In this document: piece by piece, positions 13,446-25,974 of the stretch
Numbering within the stretch: position 1 is the first letter of the stretch
How the letters are laid out: every line of letters starts with the position of its first letter
DNA from: Cryptomeria japonica
Taxonomy: Eukaryota; Streptophyta; Pinopsida; Cupressales; Cupressaceae
Length of the DNA: 64,000 nucleotides
NCBI RefSeq assembly: GCF_030272615.1
Contig: NC_081409.1
Coordinates: forward strand, 20,896,260 to 20,960,259
Direction: 5' to 3'
Program-made: the position numbers and the translations under genes
The notes under the pieces: model-generated
The model's database searches: none
What the model saw: only the letters and a program-made list of their open reading frames with translations
What the model was told of the DNA's origin: nothing

Positions 13446-15670
13446 TTGATTATGATTATTGTTTAAATAAATAAATTATTAAATTATTATTATACTATGA
13501 TATTGTAATTAATATTAAAGTGTTATAAAGATATGATTATATTATTATATTTTAATTTATTCTTTTTATTAAAAATATTTATCGATAAAAACTAGAAGCA
13601 TTTAATTTGACATGTTTGTGACACTTAATGTATGAAAAACAAAAAATCATTTATCAATATTTTTTTAATTCTATATTATTTTTATTACAAGATTGGTACA
13701 TTAATATTTTTAACACACACACACATATGTATATACTTTGAATAATATATTGGAAGGTACAAAATACATGTGCAACAATTGCCTTTATTAAGCACTTTTT
13801 CTAACTATATAATGACATAGACAAAGTATCATATAGTTGATATATCCCTTTTCATTCTAATTTATTCACAATTGATCCCAATAATTGCTTGATCTTAGAA
13901 TTTCCATTGAGTTCTCAAGGATGTTTAGTGTGACTTATTGCACCAAACTCTCAACAATATATATGAAAGAAGTCTAGAGAGATTGTTGAAATGAAGGGAC
14001 CAATTTGAGTTCCTCTTTTGAATAGAATTTATTTTTGTTTCTTTTTACTTGGTTGAGGAATATAATAACTTTTGAATGAAAAAAATTGTTCTAATAGATG
14101 TTGGTTGACACAAGAAAATGAAATTAGTACAATAGAGAAGGATTTTGAGTTAAAATAAAGTTAAAGTAATTTCTTATGTGTTTGGAATCAATTTGGACAA
14201 CAAAATAGACACATAATTTGAATGCAAATTAAGTCAATTGAATTGCTTTGTGCACATTAACCAATGAAATTTAGTTAAAATTTATTTGAATGGATAAATT
14301 TGGAATAAGTCTAGGATAATTTATTTGAAATAAGTTTGAATCTTTTTGTAAATCTTATAAAATATATAAACTACTTAATTGAAATTGTTTCATTTAGACA
14401 TACTAGCAAATTATTATTGTCATTTTAGATATAGGAGAACACTAGTTTCTCAAAGGAATTCCTTTTACATTTTAAATCAAACTATATATTATTCTTTCTC
14501 CATTTTTAGAACAATATTTTTCCTTACTATTTCAAAAGATAACTCCAAATTTTGTTTCAGTTAAATAGAGTAGAAATTCTCAAGTTATTACTAAGTAAAC
14601 CTCTAATCCCCATTTTATTTATTGTCATTTATAATTGTAGATTTGAACATGAAGAAATTCATATCTATTTTTAACTTCTTAGAAAATAAAGTTATTTTAA
14701 GTTTAATTTAACTTTAAAAGTGCATGTGTATGAATATATATTAAATTTAAATCAATTAATTTAGTTTTAAGCCATAATTGAATTATTAAATGTTAATTTA
14801 CAAAATTAAATGTAAAAGAGAAATTTATTTAATTTTAGATTTTATAAAGAAGAATAAATTTTGTGTAATGAAGATCTTGAAGTTTTAACATAGACAAACA
14901 TGTAATACAAGTGTGTTAAAATGTTACTCAAGTAAGTTTATGCCAAATTATTAGTATCTTCTAGATCAAATCTGTACCTATAGATCATGTCTACATCTAT
15001 GGATTTGTGTCACATCCTCACATCACCCACCTTCATAGTGGATGACTATAGAGAAAAAGAATAGAAGGAAAATTAATCCACACCTCATGTTAAACTTTGG
15101 AATTTCACCCTTGCTTTAACCTTAAAACTTGGTCAACATGCTCAATGAGTTTTGAGTATTCTCTTTATGTTGGTATGTTTTTTTTTGAAAGCTCTTAAAC
15201 CTTAAACAAGTTTTTAGCATACTCTTTGTGTTGGTATTTTTTTTTGGTTATATAACCTTCCTAACTCTTGGCAAGGTTCTCTATAGTGTTCAAATTCATG
15301 ATCTAAAGTGAACAAGAAACAAGTAGATCATTTTTTCAATATATAATGCTTGTCAATAATGTTCAAGGTTCTCAAAATCTTTGAAATTTTTTACAAAGAT
15401 CAAATGAATTTTTTCATTAGTGTTTCAAGTCTAGTTTTCATAACTCATAAAACCTCAACAATATTTTGAAGGCAAAGGTTTGGATAATTTTTCTGGTTCT
15501 TGAATCATCTAAAATCCCTACAAATATATAAATAAAGCATTAATAAAACTTTCCAAGCTTCTTAGAACCTCTAAAAATATTGACAACATTTGAATACTTG
15601 ATGAGAGAGAACTTTCTAGAATGAAAGAATCCTTCAATAAACCTAAAAGAAAACATAGTTTTGTCCAGTG
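13446..15670. other. Intergenic, no gene seen
   Basis: AT-rich with short spurious ORFs only. Between about 15140 and 15300 a phrase near 'ctcttt(a/g)tgttggta' recurs, but no element could be defined. Confidence 0.45.
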
Positions 15671-15675
15671 AATAT

Positions 15676-16851
15676 TGTGTGTGTGAAAAGTGGTATGAGA
15701 ATCTGTATCTGCAAGACACAACACTTCAATTAAGTCATTACATGCATGGTTAATCAGATATAATCAATGAATAAATAAACCATAACAAATCGACCCATTG
15801 CCTTCTAAAAGATGCGAGTATAAGATTGCTCTCAGATTATAAGCAATACCAGTGACTAGACAACATCAAGACGAAGGATTTTATCTATATGAACATGATG
15901 AATGCTAGATGGATGCAATATTAATCTAACAACATTTTTGCAATATTAAACTAAATGATTTAATCAATATGAAATAATTAATATGCAATATATCAATGAA
16001 ATCCTAGAACAAAAACAGTATAATAACAATATATTCTCCAGCCTCTCTTTGAATGAGAGATGAGCCTGAATTTATAGAAAATTCAGAAAGAAACCAACGG
16101 TTGAGATCAAATGACGATGAGCGGTCAAGATTTTCCAAGAGGAAGCACAATCCAGGTGAATTGATGTGATTGGATGCTTTTCTCAGTTTTAAAGGAAATT
16201 GAACTAAAAATAAGATTAAATCAGGAAAAAACTGATTTAAAGGAAATTGAACTAAAATTAAGATTAAAATCAGGAAAAAACTGATTTATTCTCTATTTCA
16301 TTCAATTTTGATATTCAATTGTTTTAATTGCTTTCTTTGAGATTATCTATCAATTTTTAATTTGTTTTTTTCAAGATTATCTCCAATTGATTTCTTTTCT
16401 CAAATTTTAATTCTTTTTTGTCAATTAATTCCTTTTTTGATTTATTTCCATTTTTGAAGATTTGTGCTCAATTGATTTATTTAATTGAATTAATTCCTCT
16501 TTCTTGATTTGTTTCCTTTTTTTGAAGATTTATGGCAATTTGATTTATTTAATTAAATTAATTCCTCTTTCTTGATGTGTTTCCTTTTTTGAAGATTTAT
16601 GGCAAATTGCTTTATTTAATTAAATATGCTAGGATATTTAATTAAAATAAATAAGATAATTGTTTAAAATGATTTAATTAATTAAATAAATATTTAATTA
16701 ATATTGAGTGATTGATTTGCCATGTGACATTTGATGATTTTAGGAATTAATTGTGTGCTCAAGATTGATTTAATTGCCTTTGGTTAGGACCTTGGTGACA
16801 TTGTCGAGATTAGGGGCCCATGGTTTAGATGACCATTTTTAGGGTATTACA
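15676..16851 (-). repeat. 3' LTR of the 10.3-kb element
   Basis: Begins TGTGTGTGTGAAAAG and ends GGTATTACA on the plus strand, so it is TG...CA bounded on both strands. It matches 24782-25969 nearly base for base. Confidence 0.95.
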
Positions 16852-16866
16852 TTTGCCCCTCTTTGA
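16852..16866 (-). other. Polypurine tract
   Basis: On the minus strand CAAAGAGGGGCAAA lies directly before the 3' LTR start TGTAATACCC, the expected plus-strand primer site for this orientation. Confidence 0.7.
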
Positions 16867-19800
16867 ATTAATGTGCGAGCAGCGCATTGGTTCAAAGAAA
16901 ATTTGATGTCTAGGAGATGTCAGTTCTGAACTTGATTGATCATGAACTACATAAAAAAGCGAGGTGTTTAGTTTGATTCGAAGCGACAAAGCTGAATAAA
17001 GTCTGATTAACATGATACCGTTCCGGAACTTGATTGAACTTGGGAACAATAGAAAACAAAAGATACCGAACTTGAACTTGATTGATCAAGAAGCGGATCT
17101 TACTGATCTAGAACTTGATTGAACTTAGATACAGTGAGTGATGATAAAAATCGATCTTGAACTTGATTGATCAAGATATGATGAAGATAAATTGTTTAGC
17201 TTGATCAAGAAACGAATAAAACGTAACACCTATTTAGATTTAGCATGATCGAAGATACTCTTTAAACCCTTGATTGAGTTTAAACGAAAAATCAGCTTGA
17301 TGAAAAGCAATGGAACTGATTAACGTAAAGAGATTGATTCAGATAAAAGACAAATATCAGCTTGATATGAAGCAATGAAACTAATATGCCCCTAGAGATT
17401 GATTTGATTTAGATGATAAAGAAATCTCAACTTGATATAAAGCGATGAAGTTGAGATGCCCCTAGCGATGAGGTCTTATTTGATTTTCTTTAGTTGAAAA
17501 GATTTTTGCTCGACTTTCGATGAAGATTTAAAAAATTTCTCGACATTGAAAAATGTGAGGTCATAAGGTCATGAGTATGCCCCCTCGGGAGTGAAATCGA
17601 AAGATAGCAAGGGTTCATGATGATTATAGGCTATTTTGAGCAATGATAAGTTGTTTTGAGCACAAATGATTCAGAGGAATTTTTGAAATTTTAGCGAGAA
17701 ATTGAGCGGAAAGTTGATTTGTAGAAATTAAATTGAGATTCAGCGTTGATTAACGAGAAATTGAGTGCAATTAGAGGAGAGAATGAACTTTTGATGAAAA
17801 GCACTAAGTGGTCCAAATTTTGAAATTGACTAGCAAAATGATCTCAATTTTCGATTTCGATCCCAAAAATGGACTCAGGACAACCGATTTACAAGCTCGT
17901 GATTTGATTTCATTGTACTTGTGTTGATGGATTATGAGATATTGTTCTATATGCTTTATTCTATATGTATGCATTTCTTTTCAGCATGAATGTATGCAAT
18001 GCAAATGATCATGGATGTCTATTTTTGTTTCTTTTCATATGCAAATAAATGATAATGCAAATGAGTAAGGAGAATGAGTAATGCAAATTTTTTCATTTTT
18101 CTATGCAATAAGATGAATGCAAATGAATGATAGTGAATGTATGAATCTATATAATATGCTTATGTATGCAACTAAACATCTCAAAACACAAGTACTCGAT
18201 CGGAGAAATGATGAAAAGAGACCAATTAGCGAAGAAATGATGACGCTCCATCTCTCATTCAACAAACAAAGAGGAAGCATTGTTACTATACCGAAATCAC
18301 TCCAAATTCACAAAATGCAGAATGCAATGCAAGATGAGATGCAAAATGAGATGCAACCTAAACCTAGTCACTGGACTTTGAAAAGCTTAATTGTCATCAT
18401 TGAGCGTTTTACAATTATAGCAAGCATAATAGAGTTCATTTCTTTTCATGTGCAATATTAATTATCTTGTCCGCAATGACCCTTTTTTCGTTCATATCCT
18501 TGGACAAATTACGCATGGACCCGGATTGCACAATGAAGAAATTCCCTCAAAACAAACAAAGAAATGATGGGAACCTCCCTGTAGCATTCAAATAAGCGGA
18601 GTCGAGGTATGTGAGGCGATTCCACCTTGATGTGAAGGCTCTTATCACAGACACCCAGCTAATTTAGATGTTTCCAGATCATTGGGATCATTCCTTCAAG
18701 TAGTAAACAAGAAAATATTATGCCCCCAATCCTTGCTCCTCTTAGTCAAGATAGACTTCCTCGAGTTACTCAGAGGGATAATAATCGAAAACCAATATAA
18801 AAGACAGCACACAAATACAATTTTCATGCATAGCTCAAATAGTTTAGTGATTGTTTTCCGTTATGTTGTTTTGCTTGTTAATTCAGTGATAAAACTCTTT
18901 AGTAGTCAGGAGATAGGTAACTGACTCGGAGTGGATGACCAGGTTTCACTGACGTAAGGTTGACTTGGTTGATACTGCTTAGGACATATAATGTGCTCTG
19001 TGGATTACCTAAGACTAGGACATTGATTGATTTCAAGCCATGAGGGTTCCAACGAACCAGGATGTCACAAAAGTGACTGAAATATGTACAAGCGAAAGAA
19101 AATATGCAGGAAAGAAAGAATGCCAACGTTGCGTTGATAGATGGAGCGCTTGAGTACAAGAGGCGCCTGTTTACCAGGTTTTCACCTGCTTGGCAGAGAT
19201 TTTTTTTTTTTTTTTTTCTGTTTTTCTTTTTCTTTTTTTTTTTTTTCTGTTTTTCTTTTTCTTTTTTTTTTTGAATTTCTTCAGGACTTTTTCTGATTTT
19301 TATGATTTCTTGAGGACATTTTCTGATTTTTAGGATTTCTTCAGGACATTTTCTGATTTTTAGGATTTTTTCAAAAGTTTGCCCCTAGTGTCTAGCAAGG
19401 CAAAAGGGATTTTGAGTACATGAATGGATAAGTGAATGATGGTGGACACTTTCAAGGACTATCTCACAACATTAATCCAAGCACATGTTCCAGATATAGC
19501 AATATAAAGCAAGGATTTTAGCGATGTAAAGCAAGGATATAGCGCAGCGAAGCGAGGATATAGTGTAACGAAGCCATATGGTCCAAAGAAGTGGCCATGT
19601 CAAGAGGTTTGTGGAAAGAAAGTTTTTGCATTTTGTCCATAGTGTTGATCAAGATCAAGGAATAGATTTGAATAGGAGGCAGATAGGATAATCAAGATCA
19701 AAGGTGGTAAGCGAGCAATGGATAGGAGCTTAAGGGTCTAGATCAAGTGTAATAAATAGGACACATGAAGCCTGCAAGGATCCTTAACCTTGTCAAGATC

Positions 19801-20234
19801 AAAGGTGGAAAACGGATATGAATGTAGATAGAGCGAATGAGGGATAATGGAGGATGAAGAATAATGGAGGAAGATGGATAATAGATGGATGTACATGGAT
19901 GGAACTTTCTCCCAGTGTAAAGTGAAAAAGGATAATGGATTACGCATGACGCTTGTTTACCAGGTTTTCGTCATGGTAGTTGCCCAAGGTGCCACAAGAA
20001 GTGGTTTTCACACAAGGACAAATTTATTTCTCTTTACTTTTTTTTTTTTCTTTTTTTTTCATCATTTTTCTTTTCTTTTGGAAGATAATGGAGGCATGAG
20101 AGGAGATGGAAGAAGGACCCCAATGTCTCGCTGCTTTGGATGGTACCTTTAGAATATGAGTTGCAATAGACCATGGCTATGAAGGTATGCTCAAAGATGT
20201 TGGTAGGATAATGAAATGAAACTAGGGCAAGGAC
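16867..20234 (-). other. Non-coding 3' internal region of the 10.3-kb element
   Basis: About 3.4 kb without a credible ORF. Positions 16930-17460 are built from recurring 'gaacttgattgatcaag'-like phrases. Positions 19198-19275 are a long T/C-rich tract (purine on the element's sense strand). Positions 19276-19375 hold about four units of a ~31-bp repeat around 'aggacattttctgattttta'. Confidence 0.6.
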
Positions 20235-20779
20235 TTATGCAAAGGATTGGATAAGAGGGATGGAAGGGTGAAAAAGAGGTGTTGGATAATGGATGGGATG
20301 TTGGAAGAATTGTGTATCGATAGATGGAAATGCTGGAAAGATCAACATTGGCACACGCCTTGAGGGATGGTGCACATATGGAGGAGAAGTGAATCTCAAA
20401 TTTTGAGATTTGGATGGAGGAAAGGTTACATGTTTTGGTGCATAAGAACCCAAAATGGATGAAGGAGGTGATAGAGGAATAGACTCAGAAGGTTTGGATG
20501 GAGGAACAACAATTTTGGATGCCAATTTTGATTTTTCTTTAGACTGTTGTGCTTCAAGTAGCTGCTTAGGGATCCACATGGTTTTTGATTTTTCATTCTT
20601 TTGTAGTTCCTTATAGCGCATTGCTTGTACAAGTGCCTTAGGAACCCATATAACTTTTGACTTTTCTTCTTTCTTTGTGGCATTTTGTACTTTTCTTTTT
20701 CTTTTTGGATCATATTTTTCTTTGTTTTGACATGTCGATTAGATGGGACATGTTGATCCTTGAATACACGTGGATTACT
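20235..20779 (-). pseudogene. Frameshifted C-terminal continuation of the Gag-derived ORF
   Basis: After the TAA at 20780-20782 the same frame continues readably (SNPRVFKDQHVPSNRHVKTK), then coding sense shifts frame. The shifted frame carries two related segments, KSKVIWVPKALVQA and KSKTMWIPKQLLEAQ, followed by a Pro/Ser-rich tail ending near 20235. The upstream ORF therefore once extended about 170 codons further. WVPK-type motifs occur in plant retroelement Gag tails, but I assign no function. Confidence 0.6.
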
Positions 20780-22501
20780 TTACTTATGACTTTTATGCTT
20801 GGCATCCAAATTGCTTGGAGGGAGATGCGTGGATAGATAGGAATGATATGGAGATCTTTTATATTGATGGAAGGTACTCAAAGATGTGTGCCTTTGTTGA
20901 TCTTTCATAAGGGATGGAGGGATATAGGGACCTAGAATGGATGGAAGCGATGATGGGGAAGGCATGTATTTGGATTTAACTGGAGAAATGTAGGATTTAT
21001 GAGGGATACCAACATCTTGAGAGTGAGAAATGTAGCCATTATAATCAAGATTTTCTTTTATAGCAGGGGGTTCTAATATACCTTTTTCATGAATGTCTAA
21101 CCCTTTTTTTTGATAATGCATGCTTTGAAAGATCTTTTTAACAAAGGGTTTCTTCTTACTTTGGATGCTAGAGGCAAGTCCATTTTGAGGTAAAGGTATC
21201 TTGCATGGAATGATAGGATCATGAGAGGGATTTATGGGCATGATGGACTCTTGAGGTGAACATGGAGGATTATGACAAGGAGATGAAGGGATACTTTGAT
21301 CTTGACATAGAATAGGATCATTGGATAGAGTAGGAAGGGTGTTTGACTCTTCATTTTGAATATGATCATTTGAAAAGGTGGAAGAGACATCATGATCTTG
21401 CTTAGGAAGTGGATTAGGAATGGGATTTGGAAGGATGGTTTTCTCTTGAGATGGAAGGGGGTCATCTTGGAAGAAATGGAAAGGTATAAGGGGATCATCA
21501 TGGGATTCTAGTGAAATAGGATTTTTTTCAATCATTAGATGGGATTGAGGAGTTTTGGTGTCTTGATCTTGGTTTATGATAGGACTTATTCTTCCATTTT
21601 CCAGATTATCCTCTTGACATGGAGTCACTTCTAAGGAAGGGGTAGGATTTTTCATGGGTGTAGGGGACTCTTGGAATATCTCCATATTTTGGCATGATAG
21701 GGAAGCATTTTGGAAAGGGCCTTCTGGAGTGGGTACGTTTGGAATTGGAGTGCATGATGGCATAGGATCTAGGATTTTTAAATCTTTAGAGGAACTTGTA
21801 TCAATATTGGCATTAACTTGGATTTCCATAGGAGATAGCCCTTGAAGGTCAACATGAGAAGTTTCATTGTTTGAAGGAGATGGTATGGATTGTTGCTGAG
21901 AAGTTTTAGGAGATGAAGGCATCATGGAAGGGATGGAGGCTACATATGGAGCCTTGCTAGACATAGCTTCATGATTTTGATTATGCTTAGAAGTAGTTCC
22001 TTCAATTTCAATGACACCATCATCAATGAGATCTTGAATCTTATGTTTTAATTCTATGCAATGCGAAGTCTTATGTTCATTTTGTCTATGATATGCACAA
22101 TACTTACTCATAAATTCCCATCCCCATGTGGTCTTTTTAGGCAATATAATAAGATTGTTCTTAAGAAGTTCTTCTAAAGCTAATTCAATAGATTGCCCCA
22201 AAGGTGTAAACTGTCTATCTAGGGAAATTTTGGAGGATATGTCTTTATGACTTGGTGAAGGTGTTTTGTGATCTTGTATGAGATTTGGTCTTTGATTGTC
22301 AATTATTTTTTGGTATCTAATCGTCAAATCACCTAATTGTTTTAGCATTCCTTGAAGTTTCGCACTCTTGATATCACGCATTTGTTTTTCAAAAGGAGTC
22401 ACTGATTCATTTTCTTGGATTTTCAGGTCATACATTTCTTTCTTGATATCTTGAAGAATTTGAGCAAAGGTAGCCATGGGAATTGGAGTTAAGGTATCCA
22501 T
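20780..22501 (-). CDS. Gag-derived protein of a pol-less Ty3/gypsy-type element (573 aa)
   Basis: Main ORF of the 10.3-kb element. Residues about 97-165 match the C-terminal part of plant Ty3/gypsy Gag: an FTPLGQSIELALEELLKN stretch, then a zinc-knuckle variant YCAYHRQNEHKTSHC (C135, H138, H143, C148: Cx2Hx4Hx4C) and LKHKIQDLIDDG. Residues 170-573 are Pro/Ser/His-rich low complexity with many DP, PSP and NPI phrases. The usual capsid domain, which should precede the knuckle by several hundred residues, is absent; the ORF starts only about 95 residues before it. Likely role: RNA binding or packaging inside particles supplied by a partner element. Expression is unknown. Confidence 0.75.
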   Translation of the reverse strand: MDTLTPIPMATFAQILQDIKKEMYDLKIQENESVTPFEKQMRDIKSAKLQGMLKQLGDLTIRYQKIIDNQRPNLIQDHKTPSPSHKDISSKISLDRQFTPLGQSIELALEELLKNNLIILPKKTTWGWEFMSKYCAYHRQNEHKTSHCIELKHKIQDLIDDGVIEIEGTTSKHNQNHEAMSSKAPYVASIPSMMPSSPKTSQQQSIPSPSNNETSHVDLQGLSPMEIQVNANIDTSSSKDLKILDPMPSCTPIPNVPTPEGPFQNASLSCQNMEIFQESPTPMKNPTPSLEVTPCQEDNLENGRISPIINQDQDTKTPQSHLMIEKNPISLESHDDPLIPFHFFQDDPLPSQEKTILPNPIPNPLPKQDHDVSSTFSNDHIQNEESNTLPTLSNDPILCQDQSIPSSPCHNPPCSPQESIMPINPSHDPIIPCKIPLPQNGLASSIQSKKKPFVKKIFQSMHYQKKGLDIHEKGILEPPAIKENLDYNGYISHSQDVGIPHKSYISPVKSKYMPSPSSLPSILGPYIPPSLMKDQQRHTSLSTFHQYKRSPYHSYLSTHLPPSNLDAKHKSHK

Positions 22502-24080
22502 GAGATTATTACTTTTGTCAAAAAAAATTAGAAGAGCTTTTGGTTTGAACAGGCATTTTTAACCGACAGGACCGAGAGCGAGATGTGTTGCAGAAGTCAA
22601 GATCAAATTGTAGCTAGTAGTTCGTTTAACGTAGTAATTAAGAGAAGTAACTTAAGATCTGGTCTGGTTTCAGGAACGATCTATCCTGTGTAAGACGTTA
22701 TCTAAGTTGACTTAGGTTTGATAAAATGTTCGTTTGAACTAGCTTAAAGATGATCGACAAAATCGTGCAATGCAACGACAGAGGTACACTATCAAGGTTG
22801 TTTATGCTCAAGAGGATGATAACCAGTTTTAGGCTTGCTGTAGACTGATCTAGGAAACTTTGACTATTTTGACTGACAGGATCAGGAATTCATATGACAG
22901 AGGATTGGACAAAGACGAGATTCCGACAAACAGAGTTTCAATGACTGACGACTACTAGTTTTTGTTAAGGATTGATGTTTCAATGACTAACAGAGACTAG
23001 TTTGGACACAGACAGAGTTTATCACTGACTTTGTTTGTTGTTTTCTCCAGTTTTGGTATTCCAGTTTTAGTTTTAGGGATGAAAACATAGAAAACACACA
23101 AGATATATAATAATTCAATCACAGCACGCTAACCCTATGGAAGTTGGCTTAGAGAAGAAAACCTTTGCTTGCTGACTTAGGTACACACCCAATAGCTAAT
23201 CAGAATATGACCGTTGAGTCTCACGCAATGGATTCTCAACGCCGTATTAGCCGACTCCAAACGCTAATGGGGGCACGATATGGCAAGTGTCTTGGGAGAG
23301 TTACTATCTCTCTTGCACAAAGATTATCAACCTTTCGGAGGTGAATCAGGTAGTTTCTATCTTATGGTTCTTAGTCAGGAATTTCGTTTGAAATTACCCC
23401 TTGAAGTCACGCAAGCATGATTGAGGCCTATAGCCCAACAAGGTACCGAAACAAGATGTAGTCACGTAAACGTGATTGAGACCGCGAGGCCCTACAAAAT
23501 GCTTGATATGAGAGATCTCAAAGAGAAAACTCAAATAATCCCATCCTCTGAGACTTTAATCACCAGAGGCCTATTTATTATAGTGAGTTGGAATGCTCAG
23601 GTCCAGCTATACTCACTTGGGTCGTTCTCACAGGGTGATTACTTTTTCCCACTATGACAGGCCCACTAAAGGTACACAAATCTCAAAACTTAGAAAAAAA
23701 CTTCGAGGGTCTAGATTTCTGATTGTCTATAAAAGACAAGAGCATACTCTCCTACCTCTTAGATTTTTCTGAAAACACGAAAGACAGATTTGTTCTTTAA
23801 CCAGATAGCAATTTAAGTGCCTAAGAAAATACTAAATGAATACACAATGTTTAGTCGATTTCTCCTTAGGCAACCTGCAAAACCAATATGTCAGTAGTCA
23901 TTTTCTTCTTGATTCTTTGGCATGCGTATGTTTGATTGATAGATTCTTTGACAAGCGTCCTGAAAACATTAAAATCTCAAAATTAGTTTCCAAGATAACA
24001 TAAAAAAAATCATCAAAAGAAAATTCTATCATGTAAACTTTAAACTAATCTAACAAGAATTTCCATTTTATGACTATCCT
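22502..24080 (-). other. 5' leader of the 10.3-kb element
   Basis: Long untranslated stretch between the LTR-proximal repeats and the Gag-derived ORF. It has only short ORFs with no recognisable product. Confidence 0.5.
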
Positions 24081-24084
24081 AGTT

Positions 24085-24645
24085 ATGACAATTTTTGATA
24101 GTACTGCACTCTATCGCTTATAACTTTTGAACCAAAAATAATTTGGAACATCTCTTCGGTGAAAATATGGAAAACTTGGTTTTACAAAACATATTAAAAT
24201 TTGGGTGAGATCCAACAGTTAAATAAAAAGTTATGCCCTCCGAACCGAGACCATTTTTGACTGTCACAGAAGAATAGGTAAAATGACAGTCCTGCACTCT
24301 GTCAATCATAACTTTCAAACAAAAAATAGTTTGTCAAATCCGTTCGGTGAACCTGTATAAAAATTCATTTTCAAAAACATATCAAACATTTGTTGAGATC
24401 CAACGGTTCAATAAAAAATTATACTCTTCCAACCGAGACCATTTTTTACTGTCATAGAAGGAGTAAAATGATAGTCCTGCACTCTGTCAATAATAACTTT
24501 CAAATCCAAAATATTTAGGAAAATCCCTTCAGTGATCCTGTAGAAAACTTGATTTTACAAAACATATCACAAATTAGTTAAGATCCAATGGTTCAATAAA
24601 AATTTATACTCTCCAAACTGAGACCATTGTTTACTGTCATAGAAG
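24085..24645 (-). repeat. Three ~180-bp tandem repeats in the element leader
   Basis: Each unit contains 'cctgcactctgtcaat', 'ataactttcaaa', 'ttcggtga', 'aaaacatat', 'gagatccaacggtt' and 'aaccgagaccattttt'. Units start near 24090, 24275 and 24470. The array sits just inside the 5' LTR and primer-binding site, a place where packaging or translation signals could lie. Confidence 0.75.
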
Positions 24646-24759
24646 AACAATAAAAAAGAAAGATTTTTATTTGCAAATTTAACACATGTTTATTAGTTAT
24701 AAAAATCAAACATTAAATTTGTTCAAGAAACATTATAAATCTTGTAATTGTGGGTTTGA

Positions 24760-24777
24760 GCCCCACGGTGGGCGCCA
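24760..24777 (-). other. Primer-binding site
   Basis: The minus strand reads TGGCGCCCACCGTGGGGC four bases inside the 5' LTR. It begins with the TGG that pairs with a tRNA CCA end. The donor tRNA is not assigned. Confidence 0.7.
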
Positions 24778-24781
24778 GAAA

Positions 24782-25969
24782 TGTGTGTGTGAAAAGTGGT
24801 ATGAGAATCTGTATCTGCAAGACACCACTTCAATTAAGTCATTACATGCATGGTTAATCAGATATAATCAATGAATAAATAAACCATAACAAATCGACCC
24901 ATTGCCTTCTAAAAGATGCGAGTATAAGATTGCTCTCAGATTATAAGCAATACCAATGACTAGACAACATCAAGACGAAGGATTTTATCTATATGAACAT
25001 GATGAATGCTAGATGGATGCAATATTAATCTAACAACATTTTTGCAATATTAAACTAAATGATTTAATCAATATGAAATAATTAATATGCAATATATCAA
25101 TGAAATCCTAGAACAAAAACAGTATAATAACAATATATTCTCCAGCCTCTCTTTTAATGAGAGATGAGCCTGAATTTATAGAAAATTCAGAAAGAAACCA
25201 ACGGTTGAGATCAAATGACGATGAGCGGTCAAGATTTTCCAAGAGGAAGCACAATCCAGGTGAATTGATGTGATTGGATGCTTTTCTCAATTTTAAAGGA
25301 AATTGAACTAAAAATAAGATTAAATCAGGAAAAAACTGATTTAAAGGAAATTGAACTAAAATTAAGATTAAAATCAGGAAAAAACTGATTTATTCTCTAT
25401 TTCATTCAATTTTGATATTCAATTGTTTTAATTGCTTTCTTTGAGATTATCTATCAATTTTTAATTTGTTTTTTTCAAGATTATCTCCAATTGATTTCTT
25501 TTCTCAAATTTTAATTCTTTTTTGTCAATTAATTCCTTTTTTGATTTATTTCCATTTTTGAAGATTTGTGCTCAATTGATTTATTTAATTGAATTAATTC
25601 CTCTTTCTTGATTTGTTTCCTTTTTTTGAAGATTTATGGCAATTTGATTTATTTAATTAAATTAATTCCTCTTTCTTGATGTGTTTCCTTTTTTGAAGAT
25701 TTATGGCAAATTGCTTTATTTAATTAAATATGCTAGGATATTTAATTAAAATAAATAAGATAATTGTTTAAAATGATTTACTTGGAATGATTTAATTAAT
25801 TAAATAAATATTTAATTAATATTGAGTGATTGATTTGCCATGTGACATTTGATGATTTTAGGAATTAATTGTGTGCTCAAGATTGATTTAATTGCCTTTG
25901 GTTAGGACCTTGGTGACGTTGTCGAGATTAGGGGCCCATGGTTTAGATGACCATTTTTAGGGTATTACA
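24782..25969 (-). repeat. 5' LTR of the 10.3-kb element
   Basis: Near-identical copy of 15676-16851. It has an extra 13-bp duplication (atgatttacttgg) around 25780. Confidence 0.95.
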
Positions 25970-25974
25970 AATAT

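Larger units (their letters stand above)
15671..25974 (-). mobile_element. Young pol-less LTR retrotransposon (Ty3/gypsy-type), 10.3 kb
   Basis: LTRs lie at 15676-16851 and 24782-25969, flanked by the 5-bp duplication AATAT (15671-15675 and 25970-25974). Orientation is minus: the primer-binding-type sequence abuts the right LTR and the polypurine tract abuts the left LTR. By eye the LTRs differ by about four substitutions, a 2-nt indel and a 13-bp duplication in about 1,175 bp, so insertion was recent. The interior has a Gag-derived ORF and long non-coding stretches (16852-20234 and 22502-24759). No protease, reverse transcriptase, RNase H or integrase motif was found, so the copy must depend on enzymes supplied elsewhere. 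Confidence 0.93.

Noticed and set aside
20426-20713. Separate 95-codon Gag-tail protein
   Set aside because: The coding signal (IWVPK-type repeats) is in the other frame; this ORF is partly a shadow after the frameshift.
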